DNA of 64,000 nucleotides from Erythrobacter mangrovi (GCF_013260645.1 NZ_CP053921.1:1867763-1931762); one strand, 5' to 3'. Numbered from the stretch's first letter, positions 27,318-39,690 are shown. Made by a program: numbers and translations. The notes: generated from the letters alone by a model not told the origin.

Positions 27318-27953
27318 ATGAAGAGCTTCGACGAAATGATCGATGGCTACGCGCGGTTTCGGACCGGGGCGTGGCAAAACCAGCACGAACGCTGGGAGCA
27401 ACTCAAGGAAGGTCAATCACCGCAGGTGATGGTCATTGCGTGTTCCGATAGCCGGGTCGATCCGGCGCAGATCTTCGATGTCGATCCGGGTGAAATCTTC
27501 GTCGTCCGCAACGTCGCCGCCCTGGTGCCGCCTTATGAAACAACCCCGGGACGACACGGCGTCTCGGCAGCACTCGAATTCGCCGTCCAATTCCTCAGGG
27601 TACGCGAAGTGGTTGTGATGGGGCATGGCATGTGCGGGGGCTGCCAGGCCGCATTGACGCAGGACCTTCACGGCAATGAATTGGGCGAAGGCGGCTTTGT
27701 CGCCCACTGGATCGACATGCTCGACGGTGTGCGCGAGCCGATCGCCACCAATCTGGGCACAGAGGGGCGCGATGCCGAGCGGGCGATGGAAATGGCCGCA
27801 GTGAAAGTCAGCCTTGCCAACCTCCGCACCTTCCCTTGCGTGCAGGAGAAAGAGAAGCGCGGCAGCCTGACCTTGCGCGGTGCTTATTTCGCGATCTCCG
27901 ATGGGGTCCTACACCTGCTCGACGAGGAGAGCGGCGAGTTCCACCCAGCGTGA
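27318..27953 (+). CDS. Beta-carbonic anhydrase
   Basis: A 211-residue zinc enzyme interconverting CO2 and bicarbonate. Zinc ligands and catalytic dyad are Cys42, Asp44 and Arg46 in IACSDSRVDP, then His103 and Cys106 in MGHGMCGGC. No signal peptide is seen, so it is cytosolic. The frame is open upstream to 27270, but ATG 27318 (MKSFDEMIDGY) has GGAG 5 bases before it and fits the family. It is divergent from lipA. Confidence 0.93.
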   Translation: MKSFDEMIDGYARFRTGAWQNQHERWEQLKEGQSPQVMVIACSDSRVDPAQIFDVDPGEIFVVRNVAALVPPYETTPGRHGVSAALEFAVQFLRVREVVVMGHGMCGGCQAALTQDLHGNELGEGGFVAHWIDMLDGVREPIATNLGTEGRDAERAMEMAAVKVSLANLRTFPCVQEKEKRGSLTLRGAYFAISDGVLHLLDEESGEFHPA

Positions 27954-27992
27954 TCGCTTGCGCCGGGGGGCCGGCAACGCCATGTGTTGGCG

Positions 27993-28715
27993 ATGTCCGA
28001 ATTCTCACAGCGCAACATCGCCCTTTTGATCGATGCCGACAACGCGAGTCCGACCGGGATAGACCCGGTACTGACGGTTCTTGCGGAGCTCGGCCAGGTC
28101 AATATTCGCCGGGCATACGGCAATTGGCGCAAGGCCAGTCTCAAGGGCTGGATCGACCTGATGCACCGCTATGGCATCGAACCACAGCAGCAGTTCGACC
28201 TGACCAAAGGCAAGAACGCCACGGACATGAAGATGACCATCGATGCAATGGACATGCTGTTCCGCGGGCGGGTCGATGGCTTCGGCATCATGTCGTCGGA
28301 CAGCGATTTCATGCCCTTGGCGATGCGCCTGCGCCAGGATGGCCTGCCGGTCTACGGCTTCGGCGGGGACAAAACTCCCGAAGGCTTCCGTCAGGCATGC
28401 ACCCGGTTCATCGATGTCAACGCGCTGATCAAGGCGGAGAAGGAGCAGCACCGCGGGACAAATGTTTCCGCACCTTCGTCGAGCGTGCTCGACCAGGGAC
28501 TGCTCGACCTTCTGTTCGACGCCTACAACGCAAGCAAGCGCGACGAGAACGGCTTTGCCAAGCTGTCTGAGGTGGGTCAGCGCGCAGGTAACCGTTCAAG
28601 TTTCGACACGCGGAATTACGGCTTTGCGCGCCTCATTGATCTGATGGAAGCCGTGCCAAATTTTGCGATCGAACGACACAGCGACGGTCAGGTATTCGTG
28701 AAACGCCTGCGCTAG
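27993..28715 (+). CDS. NYN-domain (PIN-like) protein with C-terminal OST-HTH/LOTUS-like domain
   Basis: A 240-residue protein. The N-terminal ~150 residues are an NYN nuclease-like domain with acidic motifs ALLIDADNAS, NATDMKMTIDAMD and IMSSDSDFMPLAMRL. These aspartates form the metal centre in PIN/NYN ribonucleases. The C-terminal part (LDQGLLDLLFDAY ... FDTRNYGFARLIDLMEAV) resembles an OST-HTH/LOTUS RNA-binding domain. The ATG at 27993 gives the family N-terminus MSEFSQRNIALLID; GTG 27984 is also possible. A role in RNA processing or decay is inferred; no target is known to me. Confidence 0.84.
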   Translation: MSEFSQRNIALLIDADNASPTGIDPVLTVLAELGQVNIRRAYGNWRKASLKGWIDLMHRYGIEPQQQFDLTKGKNATDMKMTIDAMDMLFRGRVDGFGIMSSDSDFMPLAMRLRQDGLPVYGFGGDKTPEGFRQACTRFIDVNALIKAEKEQHRGTNVSAPSSSVLDQGLLDLLFDAYNASKRDENGFAKLSEVGQRAGNRSSFDTRNYGFARLIDLMEAVPNFAIERHSDGQVFVKRLR

Positions 28716-28723
28716 ACGCAAGA

Positions 28724-28753
28724 AGGGCGCGAACCCAAGTGGATCCGCGCCCT
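28724..28753. terminator. Hairpin between convergent genes
   Basis: The inverted repeat AGGGCGCG / CGCGCCCT (8 bp, 14-base loop) lies between the NYN gene and the convergent exported-protein gene. No T-run follows on either strand, so a shared terminator is likely but not certain. Confidence 0.55.
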
Positions 28754-28780
28754 CCCTAGTCGTGAGGTTTCAACCTCAAA

Positions 28781-30064
28781 TTACATGGCTCCGCTTGCCT
28801 TCTCATCAGCGTAGATCAACCAAAGATTAGCGATCGGCTGACGAATGCCGGTGACCTTGCCAAAGGTCGCATTGGCTTCTGCAAGTTTGCCCTGATCGAA
28901 CTGGGCGATGCCAAGCCGAGTCAACACCAACGCGGTATCCGCGCCTGCAATGCCGGATGCTTTCGCATAGAACTCTTCTGCTTCGGCCGCGCGACCCAAG
29001 CTGAGCAACGAGTCAGCGGCGGCCATCACCGTACGCAGCGTGGCATTGGGGGCGCGCGCGTCGCGCATCAGGCTTGCCATATCGGCCTGGTCAGCCTTGG
29101 TACGCGTCGCCGCCTGGTTGTAGGTGTCGTTGATATACGGATCATCGCTGGGCAACAGCCCCTTGGTACGTCCTTCTTCTACGACCGAAACGACCTCGCC
29201 TGGAAGGCGGCGATAGTCGGCAGCATCAACGTATTCCATGTACATACGGCCGTCAGTGAGGGTGCCGGCGCGACGTCCAAGCCGCAACAGGTCAAGGATT
29301 TCGGGATTTTCGTACCCGCCAGTGTTGAGCAGGATCGCAATCGCGTCCTTCCAGCTCGTGGGACCGGGGAATTCCCGGACATAGAGCGCCGCATACTTCT
29401 GAGCCTCAGCCTTCATCTGTGCGTTGTAGGCAATGCTAAGACCACGCTTGATCCATGCTTCGTCGATCGGCTGACCAGCCGCCTTCCTCGCCTCGATCAC
29501 GCCCGTCAGGTAGTTGAGCCCTTCGGCGTCGCGATCCTCAGCGAAGTAGCTTTCGGCAATGAAAGTCTCAGGGGTATTCTCGGTATAGCCCACGTCTAGC
29601 GCCGCCTGGAGATAGGTCCGAGCCTTGGCATAGTCTTCGTACTTGTAGGCAATCTGGCCGGCCTGGAAGTTGTAGATTCCGAGGTTTTCGGCGGGAACCT
29701 TGCCGCTGGCCAGCATGAGCTCGAGTCCCTGAAGTGCGAGGCTGAGATCGTTCAGCTTCTGGCTGACGGCCACGTAAGCCTGACCTGTAGCGAAACGATC
29801 GTCCTCATTCTCCACTGCAGCAAGCACCGGCGGTAGAGCTGCTTTAATAGCAGCCGCGTCAGGCGCTTCGGCCTGCAGCAAGACCTGGAGTGGCTGGTAC
29901 GCAGCGATAAACGCCTTCGAATAGGCGACCTTTTCCTTCTTCTTTGCGGCAAAGGCCGGGGCTTCAAAGGCAACCGAGCTCACCATCGCACCGGTCGCAA
30001 CCGCAATCGCGAGGGCCATGGTGGAAGCCGTACCCTTGGCACGGGTGAGGCGAGAGAAAATCAT
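28781..30064 (-). CDS. Exported alpha-helical repeat (TPR-like) protein, unknown function
   Basis: A 427-residue protein with a signal peptide (MALAIAVATGAMVSSVAFEAPAFA, cleavage before AKKKEK). The mature part is alpha-helical with degenerate tetratricopeptide-like units, for example KYEDYAKARTYLQAALDVGY and LSLGRAAEAEEFYAKA. It is probably periplasmic and may act in protein-protein contacts. ATG 30064 has GGGAG 9 bases upstream; the longer frame would need a TTG start. It stands alone between convergent and divergent neighbours. No catalytic motif is seen and I do not recognise a named family. Confidence 0.75.
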   Translation of the reverse strand: MIFSRLTRAKGTASTMALAIAVATGAMVSSVAFEAPAFAAKKKEKVAYSKAFIAAYQPLQVLLQAEAPDAAAIKAALPPVLAAVENEDDRFATGQAYVAVSQKLNDLSLALQGLELMLASGKVPAENLGIYNFQAGQIAYKYEDYAKARTYLQAALDVGYTENTPETFIAESYFAEDRDAEGLNYLTGVIEARKAAGQPIDEAWIKRGLSIAYNAQMKAEAQKYAALYVREFPGPTSWKDAIAILLNTGGYENPEILDLLRLGRRAGTLTDGRMYMEYVDAADYRRLPGEVVSVVEEGRTKGLLPSDDPYINDTYNQAATRTKADQADMASLMRDARAPNATLRTVMAAADSLLSLGRAAEAEEFYAKASGIAGADTALVLTRLGIAQFDQGKLAEANATFGKVTGIRQPIANLWLIYADEKASGAM

Positions 30065-30121
30065 TTCAAAAACTCCCAAGATTGATCAGGGGTCTGAGCG
30101 CAGGGCGCCGTCAAATACCGA

Positions 30122-30236
30122 CGGATTGGGCCATGCCGCGTGTCGTCGCTCATTGCAAATCCTTCTATGGTCGAGGGCCTGAATGCGGATTGAATAGGGC
30201 CAATGCCGCGTGTTCAGCCTTCCATGACGACAGGGT
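30122..30236 (+). repeat. Imperfect direct repeat pair upstream of gyrA
   Basis: Two copies of about 50-60 bases lie head to tail (from 30122 and from 30186). Each has, in the same order, CGGATTG, then GGCC(A)ATGCCGCGTGT, then CCTTCNATG, then GGG. Spacing between blocks differs slightly. They are noncoding as far as I can see and could be a diverged local duplication of a regulatory or RNA element. Confidence 0.55.
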
Positions 30237-30255
30237 CGCACCCATATGTGGAAAA

Positions 30256-30283
30256 GGCCCTCGAAATACCGCCTCCGAGGGCC
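30256..30283 (-). terminator. Orphan intrinsic-terminator-like hairpin upstream of gyrA
   Basis: Perfect 8-bp arms GGCCCTCG / CGAGGGCC enclose a 12-base loop. On the minus strand the hairpin is followed at once by TTTTC, the signature of an intrinsic terminator. No minus-strand gene lies between it and gyrA, so it may end a short unannotated transcript starting near the gyrA leader. Confidence 0.5.
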
Positions 30284-30364
30284 GGTTTGGTGGCGTACCC
30301 CGGCCAGTTAGCCTAGGCTGGCTGCACTCAGAAAATAAGCTCATCGCAACACGGAACTGCTCAC

Positions 30365-33156
<2,792 letters not shown>

Positions 33157-33160
<4 letters not shown>

Positions 33161-33999
33161 CATTACGGGTCGAGGCCAGTGGACAGGCGTGCGGAGCGCA
33201 CGTCACCGGCCTCGACCTGTCACGCACGATTTCACCCGCGCTGGCCACTGAAATCCGCGAGATCTGGCTCGATCACAAGGTTGTCGCATTTCCCGGGCAA
33301 CGAGTGGACGACGACGCGCTTGAGCGTTTCACGCTGGCCATGGGCGGCTTCGGCGAGGATCCCTTCTTTGCGCCTATCGAAGGGCGCAAGCATATTGCCG
33401 CAATCCTGCGCGAAGCCGACGAGCAGAGCCCGCTATTCGCAGAGAATTGGCATAGCGACTGGAGTTTCCTCTCGCGTCCCCCTGCCGGGACTTGCCTGAT
33501 GGCGGTCGATATTCCCCCGGTTGGCGGGGATACGCTTTTCGCCGACCAGGGAGCCGCATTCGCCGCGCTACCCGAGGACCGAAAGCGACATCTTCGGACT
33601 TTGACCGCAATCCACAGTGCCAAGCTCGCCTATGCGCCCGACGGCACCTACGGTGAGAAGGACAAAGGTCGTTCGATGGCCATACGACCGGGCGAGGCGG
33701 CGCGGGCAACGCAACCCCACCCACTCGTTCAACGCCACCCCGAAACGGGTGAAGAGTGCCTCTTCTCGACCCTCGGCTACATCATCGGAATCGAGGGCAT
33801 GTCGGAGCCCGAGGGCTTCGCCTTTCTCAGCGAGCTTGCCCAATGGCAGTCACGCGACGAATTCGTCTATCGCCATCACTGGGAATCCGGGATGGTCGTG
33901 TTGTGGGACAACCGGGCCGTTCTGCACAAGGCGACTGGCGGATACGAAGGCTATCGTCGCGAGCTGCATCGCACCACCATCGCGGCCTATTCGGGCTAG
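33157..33999 (+). CDS. TauD/TfdA family Fe(II)/2-oxoglutarate dioxygenase
   Basis: A 280-residue non-haem iron dioxygenase. The metal site is His99-x-Asp101 (WHSDWSF) with distal His257 (DNRAVLHKA), and RRELHRTTI gives the arginine that binds 2-oxoglutarate. The family includes taurine and 2,4-D dioxygenases; the substrate here is unknown, and no sulfonate transport genes are nearby. It overlaps gyrA by 4 bases, an odd partner for a housekeeping topoisomerase. Its 3' end overlaps the convergent YhhN gene by 4 bases. Confidence 0.9.
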
Positions 34000-34652
34000 A
34001 CCTTGCCCTTTCGAAGGGTTTGCACGACGCCCACGGCAATCAGGAACTGGCCGCCATAATAGAGGGGCCATATCAGCCAGCTCGTGACAAGATTGGGCAG
34101 CACCGCACTCTCCTGTGCAAAAATCATCAGGTCGCTGACCACGAACATCACGGCGCCAATCCCAACGCGATATCGCGGGAAGCGGCTTGTCCAGGCGGCG
34201 GCGGCCATCGCGCCTACGACGGCAGAGTAAATCGTTGCCACCGCCCAGTTGGGCATCGGATAGACCATCGAACCGGCAATTGCCGGTGTCAGTCCCAGCA
34301 ACGCAGCGCCAGCCAACATCTGGCTACCAGAGACCTTCTCACGCGGATTCCTCAGGTAGAGGCCAATCGCGACAATGTGTCCCAGGGCAAACAGGGCCCC
34401 GCCGACAAGGAAGTCCAGTTCGAGTGCCACGTCGCCCGCCGCACCCAATGCCATCACCACTGCAATCAGCGCGCCATCAAAGCCCCTGCCCCGAAATGCA
34501 GCATAGATCGCGAGGAAGCCTACGCCAGCTCCCTTCCAAAGCATCAGCCAGGCGCCGCCGATGGGATCGTCAGACGCAAAGAAATAGGTGACCCCCGCAA
34601 GAAGGCTCATGAGCAACCAGGGTCGATGCTTGATAAGAGCGCGGTGCGGCAT
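33996..34652 (-). CDS. YhhN/TMEM86-family membrane protein (lysoplasmalogenase-like)
   Basis: A 218-residue integral membrane protein with about eight hydrophobic segments. The family signatures AGDVALELD and [12 protein letters not shown] carry the conserved acidic residues of the YhhN/TMEM86 group. Animal TMEM86B hydrolyses the vinyl-ether bond of lysoplasmalogen. Bacterial substrates are mostly uncertain, so only the family is firm. It is divergent from trmFO with ~53 bases between. Confidence 0.85.
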   Translation of the reverse strand: MPHRALIKHRPWLLMSLLAGVTYFFASDDPIGGAWLMLWKGAGVGFLAIYAAFRGRGFDGALIAVVMALGAAGDVALELDFLVGGALFALGHIVAIGLYLRNPREKVSGSQMLAGAALLGLTPAIAGSMVYPMPNWAVATIYSAVVGAMAAAAWTSRFPRYRVGIGAVMFVVSDLMIFAQESAVLPNLVTSWLIWPLYYGGQFLIAVGVVQTLRKGKV

Positions 34653-34705
34653 GGCAGGACGCTAGGCCTTGTCGAAGGGGCCTTGCAAGCACTAGGGCGC
34701 CCACG

Positions 34706-36073
34706 ATGACCCATGATATCCACATCATCGGCGGTGGGCTCGCCGGATCCGAGGCCGCGTGGCAACTGGCACAACGCGGCTTCAAGGTACGCTTGTCGGA
34801 AATGCGCGGCAGCGGAGACATGACCCCCGCGCATCAGACCAACGGCCTTGCAGAGCTGGTTTGCTCGAACAGCTTCCGTTCCGACGATGACACCAAGAAT
34901 GCGGTCGGCCTGTTGCATCATGAGATGCGGCGGCTCGACAGCCTGATCATGCAAGCAGGAGAAATGGCCCGCGTTCCGGCAGGATCAGCCATGGCGGTCG
35001 ACCGTGACGTCTTCTCCGCGGAGGTCGAAAAAGCCCTTGCTGAGCACCCCAACGTAGAGATCGCTCGTGAACGGATCGATGCCCTTCCCTCCTCGGGACC
35101 GACCATCGTTGCCACCGGGCCACTCACGGCGCAGGCCCTGGCGGAAAGCATCGTCGGCGCAACCGGTCAGGACCGGCTTGCCTTCTTCGATGCGATCGCC
35201 CCGATCGTCCATCGCGACAGCATCGACATGGACATCTGTTGGATCCAGTCCCGCTGGAACAAACGCACCGAGGCTTCCAACGCTGAGGGCGATTACATCA
35301 ACTGCCCGATGACCAAGGAGCAGTACCTCGCGTTCCACCAAGGCTTGCTTGACGGGGAAAAGACCGAATTCAAGGAATGGGAAGCCGATACCCCTTATTT
35401 CGATGGATGTATGCCGATCGAGGTGATGGCCGCGCGCGGCGTCGATACGCTGCGTTTCGGTCCTATGAAGCCGGTTGGTCTCGACAACCCACGCGATACC
35501 ACACCCGAATTCCCGCAGGGCCGCTGGCCCTATGCCGTGGTCCAGCTACGGCAGGACAACAAGCTCGGCACGCTATGGAACATGGTCGGCTTTCAAACGA
35601 AGCTGAAGCATGGTGCCCAGGTCGAACTGTTTCGAACCATTCCTGGCCTCGAGAATGCCGAGTTCGCTCGCCTTGGCGGGTTGCATCGCAACACCTTCCT
35701 TAACTCGCCGCTGGTGCTGGATCGACAGTTACGGCTCAAGAGCGCGCCGCACATAAGGTTTGCCGGACAGGTAACCGGCTGCGAGGGTTATGTCGAAAGC
35801 GCCGCGATTGGACTGCTGGCTGGGATCATGGCTGCGGCCGAACTGGCTGGCCGCAGTTGGCAGGCCTTGCCGCGCACCACCGCCTTCGGCGCCCTCTTGG
35901 CGCACATCACGGGCGATGCCGAGGCCGAGACCTTCCAGCCCATGAACGTCAATTTCGGGCTCTTCCCGCCGCTGCATGAAGTCGGCAAGAAAGTCCGCAA
36001 GGAAGCCTACACCTCGCGAGCCAAGCAGGACCTCGAAGCCTGGCTTGCTAAGCAGGGTGCCGTTGCCGCCTAG
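34706..36073 (+). CDS. trmFO: Methylenetetrahydrofolate--tRNA (uracil-5-)-methyltransferase TrmFO
   Basis: A 455-residue FAD/folate-dependent enzyme making ribothymidine at position 54 of tRNA. It begins with the FAD dinucleotide fold [21 protein letters not shown], then [31 protein letters not shown] and the C-terminal [20 protein letters not shown]. Cysteines in the NCPM and DGCMP segments are the conserved ones of the family. Length is normal. The 3' end overlaps the convergent EF-hand gene by 4 bases. Confidence 0.95.
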   Translation: MTHDIHIIGGGLAGSEAAWQLAQRGFKVRLSEMRGSGDMTPAHQTNGLAELVCSNSFRSDDDTKNAVGLLHHEMRRLDSLIMQAGEMARVPAGSAMAVDRDVFSAEVEKALAEHPNVEIARERIDALPSSGPTIVATGPLTAQALAESIVGATGQDRLAFFDAIAPIVHRDSIDMDICWIQSRWNKRTEASNAEGDYINCPMTKEQYLAFHQGLLDGEKTEFKEWEADTPYFDGCMPIEVMAARGVDTLRFGPMKPVGLDNPRDTTPEFPQGRWPYAVVQLRQDNKLGTLWNMVGFQTKLKHGAQVELFRTIPGLENAEFARLGGLHRNTFLNSPLVLDRQLRLKSAPHIRFAGQVTGCEGYVESAAIGLLAGIMAAAELAGRSWQALPRTTAFGALLAHITGDAEAETFQPMNVNFGLFPPLHEVGKKVRKEAYTSRAKQDLEAWLAKQGAVAA

Positions 36074-36525
36074 CAGGCGCAGGCCCGCTTCCGTGTCGGC
36101 TTTGGAGCGGTGGCAACAAACTCGGCAGGTGTAAGCTGGTTGTCGTGATCGGCGTCTGCACTTTCGAACTTTTCAACCGTTGCCACTGCCCATTCCTCGA
36201 AGTCGAGCAGGTTGTTGCCATCCTTGTCCAACTTGCGAAATCCGTCCGTCCTGGTTGAAAGCATTTCCGTGCGGCTGATCCGCCAGTCCCGGTTGCGGTC
36301 GTAGCGGAAGAAGCGCTGCTGCTCCCTCGACAGTTCGCTCGCTTCCGGTGGTTCAGGTCCGATCATGTTGCCTGGCCGGGAATTGGGCACTTCCACCGCA
36401 GCAACCGGCTCTTCCAGCATGGGAGGAGGAGCGGCATTCTCGATTTGCGCCCGACCCGACCACCAGAACAGACCGATGCCGACCAGTGCCAGGCTCGCTG
36501 TACTGCCAAGGATCATGCCCTTCAT
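36070..36525 (-). CDS. Membrane-anchored EF-hand protein
   Basis: A 151-residue protein with one N-terminal transmembrane or uncleaved signal segment ([16 protein letters not shown]), a proline-rich linker, then three EF-hand-like loops: [24 protein letters not shown] and [12 protein letters not shown]. Each keeps acidic residues at loop positions 1, 3 or 5 and 12, so calcium binding is likely. The C-terminus RKRACAC ends with two cysteines. It is probably periplasmic-facing. Function unknown; family-level call only. Confidence 0.8.
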   Translation of the reverse strand: MKGMILGSTASLALVGIGLFWWSGRAQIENAAPPPMLEEPVAAVEVPNSRPGNMIGPEPPEASELSREQQRFFRYDRNRDWRISRTEMLSTRTDGFRKLDKDGNNLLDFEEWAVATVEKFESADADHDNQLTPAEFVATAPKPTRKRACAC

Positions 36526-36558
36526 CCAACGACTCCCTTGCCGAGCGTTTCGAGTAGC

Positions 36559-37218
36559 TTACCTGCCAAACATCCCAGCGCGCAATGCGGTGAGTGCGCT
36601 GCTTCTTCCGCTCATCAGTGCCGTTCCCCCCTGACGAAGGGATCTCCGCGATAGTGCCGCGAGCACCGCCAATGGTCGAAGACGGCGGGGAAGTCTTACT
36701 GGGGTAGCCATCGACTCAGCCGCGAAGTCCAAAACCAAGTCTCGTTCGCCTGGATTGTCCAGCTTTGACGCAATGTCCGCCAATGCCCACGATTTGGCCG
36801 CATCGTGAACAAACTCGTCGTTTCCATCATACCCCATGGCCGCAACGACCGCTTGCCAACCCATGGTTCGCCCGGCGGCAAAAGCGGCAACAGCCTCTCT
36901 TTCCAGCGGATCCGCCAGCAGAAGCACCTCCCATCCATCGACCAACGCCGCAAGGTCGGTGAGGTGCTCACCAAAATGCAGGCTCAAATCATCAAACTGT
37001 GGATTCCCTCGCGGTCGCGCAGCCGGATTGACGCTCATCGCATCGCGCCACCATGCAAGTCGCATCTGACCGACAATCGGCTCGCTCGCCACTGCGACTG
37101 CTCGAGCCAGTGACTGATCGAATGAGAAGAAGCTAGCCAGCAGCGGGCGGTCCCGCCTCACCGCGTATGCAAGTGCCAGATCGACTTCGGGCGACGGTAA
37201 GAGCGCTTGATCGTGCAT
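36559..37218 (-). CDS. Squalene/phytoene-synthase-fold protein without the usual Asp-rich motifs
   Basis: A 219-residue mostly helical protein. The stretch ASFFSFDQSLARAVAVASEPIVG followed by QMRLAWWRDAM is characteristic of squalene/phytoene synthase relatives such as the complex I assembly factor NDUFAF6. The two DxxxD motifs required for prenyl diphosphate ionisation are not seen, and it is shorter than true synthases (~280-350). A non-catalytic or assembly role is more likely than carotenoid synthesis. ATG 37218 is the first start of the frame. Confidence 0.65.
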   Translation of the reverse strand: MHDQALLPSPEVDLALAYAVRRDRPLLASFFSFDQSLARAVAVASEPIVGQMRLAWWRDAMSVNPAARPRGNPQFDDLSLHFGEHLTDLAALVDGWEVLLLADPLEREAVAAFAAGRTMGWQAVVAAMGYDGNDEFVHDAAKSWALADIASKLDNPGERDLVLDFAAESMATPVRLPRRLRPLAVLAALSRRSLRQGGTALMSGRSSALTALRAGMFGR

Positions 37219-37609
37219 CGCGCGCCTTATGGCGCCGGTCTACGTACAACGGAAGGTCTTGCTCGTTGCATCGCTCTCTACGGAACGGGTGCTCAACACA
37301 AACCTTGCCGGCTTGTTTATCATCTACATTAGTGTTGTACGGTTGCCATTCGGGACGCACCGCCTTGCCCTTAAGTTTGCAGATTTGCTTGCAGGCTTGA
37401 TTAGAGCAAGAGGTTAATCGACCAATAGGATATGATCTCCGTGGCGTCATAACCTACTGTATAATGGCGGTATTTCTAATTCTTAGGGCTGTAAACAAGA
37501 ATCCCTGGACCGCTGCAATGGACACGGCACGCACCTCAAACTCCACGCTCTCGATGCGGCAATATGTCCTCGCATTTAGCTCATCTTAACCGAGTTCATC
37601 GATAAGTCC
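37219..37609. other. Intergenic region before the Tad-like genes
   Basis: About 390 bases of lower GC than the surroundings. Short frames on either strand lack recognisable protein features. There are AT-rich stretches (for example around TACTGTATAATGGCGG near 37455) that could be a promoter -10 for the downstream pilus-like genes. I can assign nothing more. Confidence 0.4.
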
Positions 37610-37666
37610 TTGATGCCCTGCATTGTAGATGGTGCGCGTAGGAATTGTCCTCCGGAGATGGTCGAG

Positions 37667-39241
37667 ATGCACAATCAGGGTTTCTGGCGCCGTCTGCGCA
37701 AGGACACCAACGGCAACGCAATGATGCTGACGGCCATGGCTGCCCCGGCCATCTTCGGTGCGGCCGGTCTCGGCATCGACGTGGCGCAGTATTATCTGTT
37801 CCAGCGCGAACTGCAGTATGCGGTCGACCAGGCCGCCATCGCTGGCGCGTGGGCGCGTGGCAACGGTGACTCCGGTACCTATTATCAGACTCGCGCGCTG
37901 CAGGAGTTCAACGCCAACCTTTCGACAACATCCGGCTATTCGCCGTCCGTCACCTACGCTGTCGCCGACTACGACGGGAAAACTCAGAACAGCGTTGTCA
38001 TCACAGCCGCGATCACCACCAACCTGCCCTTTACCAACTTCGTACTTGGTCGGCCGACGGTTGTAGCCGTCGATGCCCAGGCGTCGTTCGAGGACCTGGA
38101 GAGCTACACGCCATGCCTCTATGCATTGAACCCTTCCGCCAGCAAGGCGTTATGGTTCAACGGTGATCCGACCGTAGACGCGGCTTGTGGCGTCGGGGCA
38201 CGTTCCAATGCCAGCGATGCCGTGCGTACGAACGGTAGCTCCGGCCCGCAGAACATTACCTTCGCGATCTCCGGTGGCGGCGTGAGCGACGGCATGGGCG
38301 CCTTCACCAACTCAGACGTTGTCGAGAATCTCGAGGACCTGGTTGATCCTTTCGACGGAGTCAGCCCCCCGGACAACGCTACCCCGCGAAGCCTCTCCTG
38401 TGGTTCGACGAGCGCCAATTGGACTGCAGACGAAACGGCCACCGAGACCTCGGTCTATCGGTATTACCAAGGCCAAAGCGCGGGCAAAGCGGAAAGCAGC
38501 GGCGTTATCAATTACGCAGATGCACAATCTCCAACGACGACTGTCGTGACCACGCTCAACATGTCGTTCAGCACTGAACCGAACAATTACACTTCGGCGC
38601 AAACCAGCAGCGGCCTTTACAAGAAGGCCGGCAACGGTCCGGACACAATTTGGGAAGAGAAGCTGTCCACGACGGACTATGCTTATGTCAACAAGGTCCA
38701 GACTGCGGTCAACGCCGGGGCGATGCTCCCTGGCACCTATTCAGATTTCGAGATCTCCTGCGATACCGTGCTCGCCGGCGGGATCTACGTCATCGACGGC
38801 GGCCCGCTCAAGGTGACCGGCAACTCGTTGACCGGCACGGGCGTAATGTTCGTTCTCAAGAATGGTGCAGAACTTCAGATCACGGGGGGCACAATCAACT
38901 TGACCCCGATGAGTTCGACTGAGCTGATCGCCGCCGGCGTTTCGGCGGACCTGGCCGACAAGATCGAGGGCATTCTGATCTTCGAGGATCCGAACTCTCC
39001 CGGCTCGAGCAACAGCAAGATCACGGGCAACGCCAACGTTGACCTCAACGGAATTATCTACCTACCCAAGAGTGACCTGCAACTCGCCGGCACAATGCGC
39101 GCGAGCAGCGAATGTCTCTCCATCTTCTCCAACACGTTGCAGCTGAGCGGCACCACCGATCTCACCACGCTTTGCCCTCCAGGCGCCAAGCATGACGTTG
39201 TGGTCGGTGGTGGCGGTACTCGCGTGAGGTTGGTGGCATGA
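37667..39241 (+). CDS. TadG-like pilus-assembly protein with large exported C-terminal region
   Basis: A 524-residue protein. The N-terminus RLRKDTNGNAMMLTAM is a TadG/TadE-type pilin-like anchor: a basic stretch, then a long hydrophobic helix (AMAAPAIFGAAGLGIDVAQ) and the typical AVDQAAIAGA. The remaining ~450 residues are Ser/Thr/Asn-rich and beta-prone, with repeated GTGVMF / NGAELQITGGTINL / GNANVDLNG strands. It is probably surface or periplasmic. ATG 37667 has GGAG 9 bases upstream; ATG 37658 or 37610 are less well placed. It overlaps the next gene by 4 bases. Confidence 0.8.
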   Translation: MHNQGFWRRLRKDTNGNAMMLTAMAAPAIFGAAGLGIDVAQYYLFQRELQYAVDQAAIAGAWARGNGDSGTYYQTRALQEFNANLSTTSGYSPSVTYAVADYDGKTQNSVVITAAITTNLPFTNFVLGRPTVVAVDAQASFEDLESYTPCLYALNPSASKALWFNGDPTVDAACGVGARSNASDAVRTNGSSGPQNITFAISGGGVSDGMGAFTNSDVVENLEDLVDPFDGVSPPDNATPRSLSCGSTSANWTADETATETSVYRYYQGQSAGKAESSGVINYADAQSPTTTVVTTLNMSFSTEPNNYTSAQTSSGLYKKAGNGPDTIWEEKLSTTDYAYVNKVQTAVNAGAMLPGTYSDFEISCDTVLAGGIYVIDGGPLKVTGNSLTGTGVMFVLKNGAELQITGGTINLTPMSSTELIAAGVSADLADKIEGILIFEDPNSPGSSNSKITGNANVDLNGIIYLPKSDLQLAGTMRASSECLSIFSNTLQLSGTTDLTTLCPPGAKHDVVVGGGGTRVRLVA

Positions 39242-39690
39242 TCGCACGCTTTCGCACTCTGATCCGCGACCGCAGGGGCTCGGTCGTCATCGAGACGGCC
39301 TTTGTCCTCCCGGTGTTGGCGACGCTTGCGTTTGGCGGATTCGAAGTCAGCCGCATCGTTGCACGCAACAACGAATTGCAAGCTGCCGCCGCCGAAGCGG
39401 CCACAGTCGTCATGGCTAATCCGCCAGAAGATCAAACCGATCGCGACACGATCGAAGCCATCGTGGAGGCCTCGACGGGGCTCGCCACTGACAAGATCAC
39501 AATGAGGCAGAGGTTTCGCTGCAACGCCGATACCTTGCTGGTGGCTGCAGCTGCGAGTTGTGCGACTGGAGCCGAGATATCGGAGTTCATCGAAATCCGC
39601 ATGCAAGACAGCTACACGCCAATCTGGACAAGTTTCGGTATCGGCAACACGATCAATTTCGACATCACTCGTCGGGTACAGGTCTCATGA
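39238..39690 (+). CDS. TadE-family pseudopilin-like protein
   Basis: A 150-residue protein with a short basic N-terminus (RFRTLIRDRRG), a glutamate within the start of the hydrophobic helix (SVVIETAFVLPVLATLAFGGFEV) and the following AAAEAATVVMA. This is the TadE/TadF pattern recognised by prepilin peptidase TadV/CpaA, with glutamate at the +5-like position. It is sandwiched by ATGA overlaps with both neighbours. Confidence 0.82.
   Translation: MIARFRTLIRDRRGSVVIETAFVLPVLATLAFGGFEVSRIVARNNELQAAAAEAATVVMANPPEDQTDRDTIEAIVEASTGLATDKITMRQRFRCNADTLLVAAAASCATGAEISEFIEIRMQDSYTPIWTSFGIGNTINFDITRRVQVS

Noticed and set aside
37229..37417. 62-codon frame before the pilus genes
   Set aside because: No ribosome site or conserved motif, and it lies in a low-GC noncoding-looking gap.
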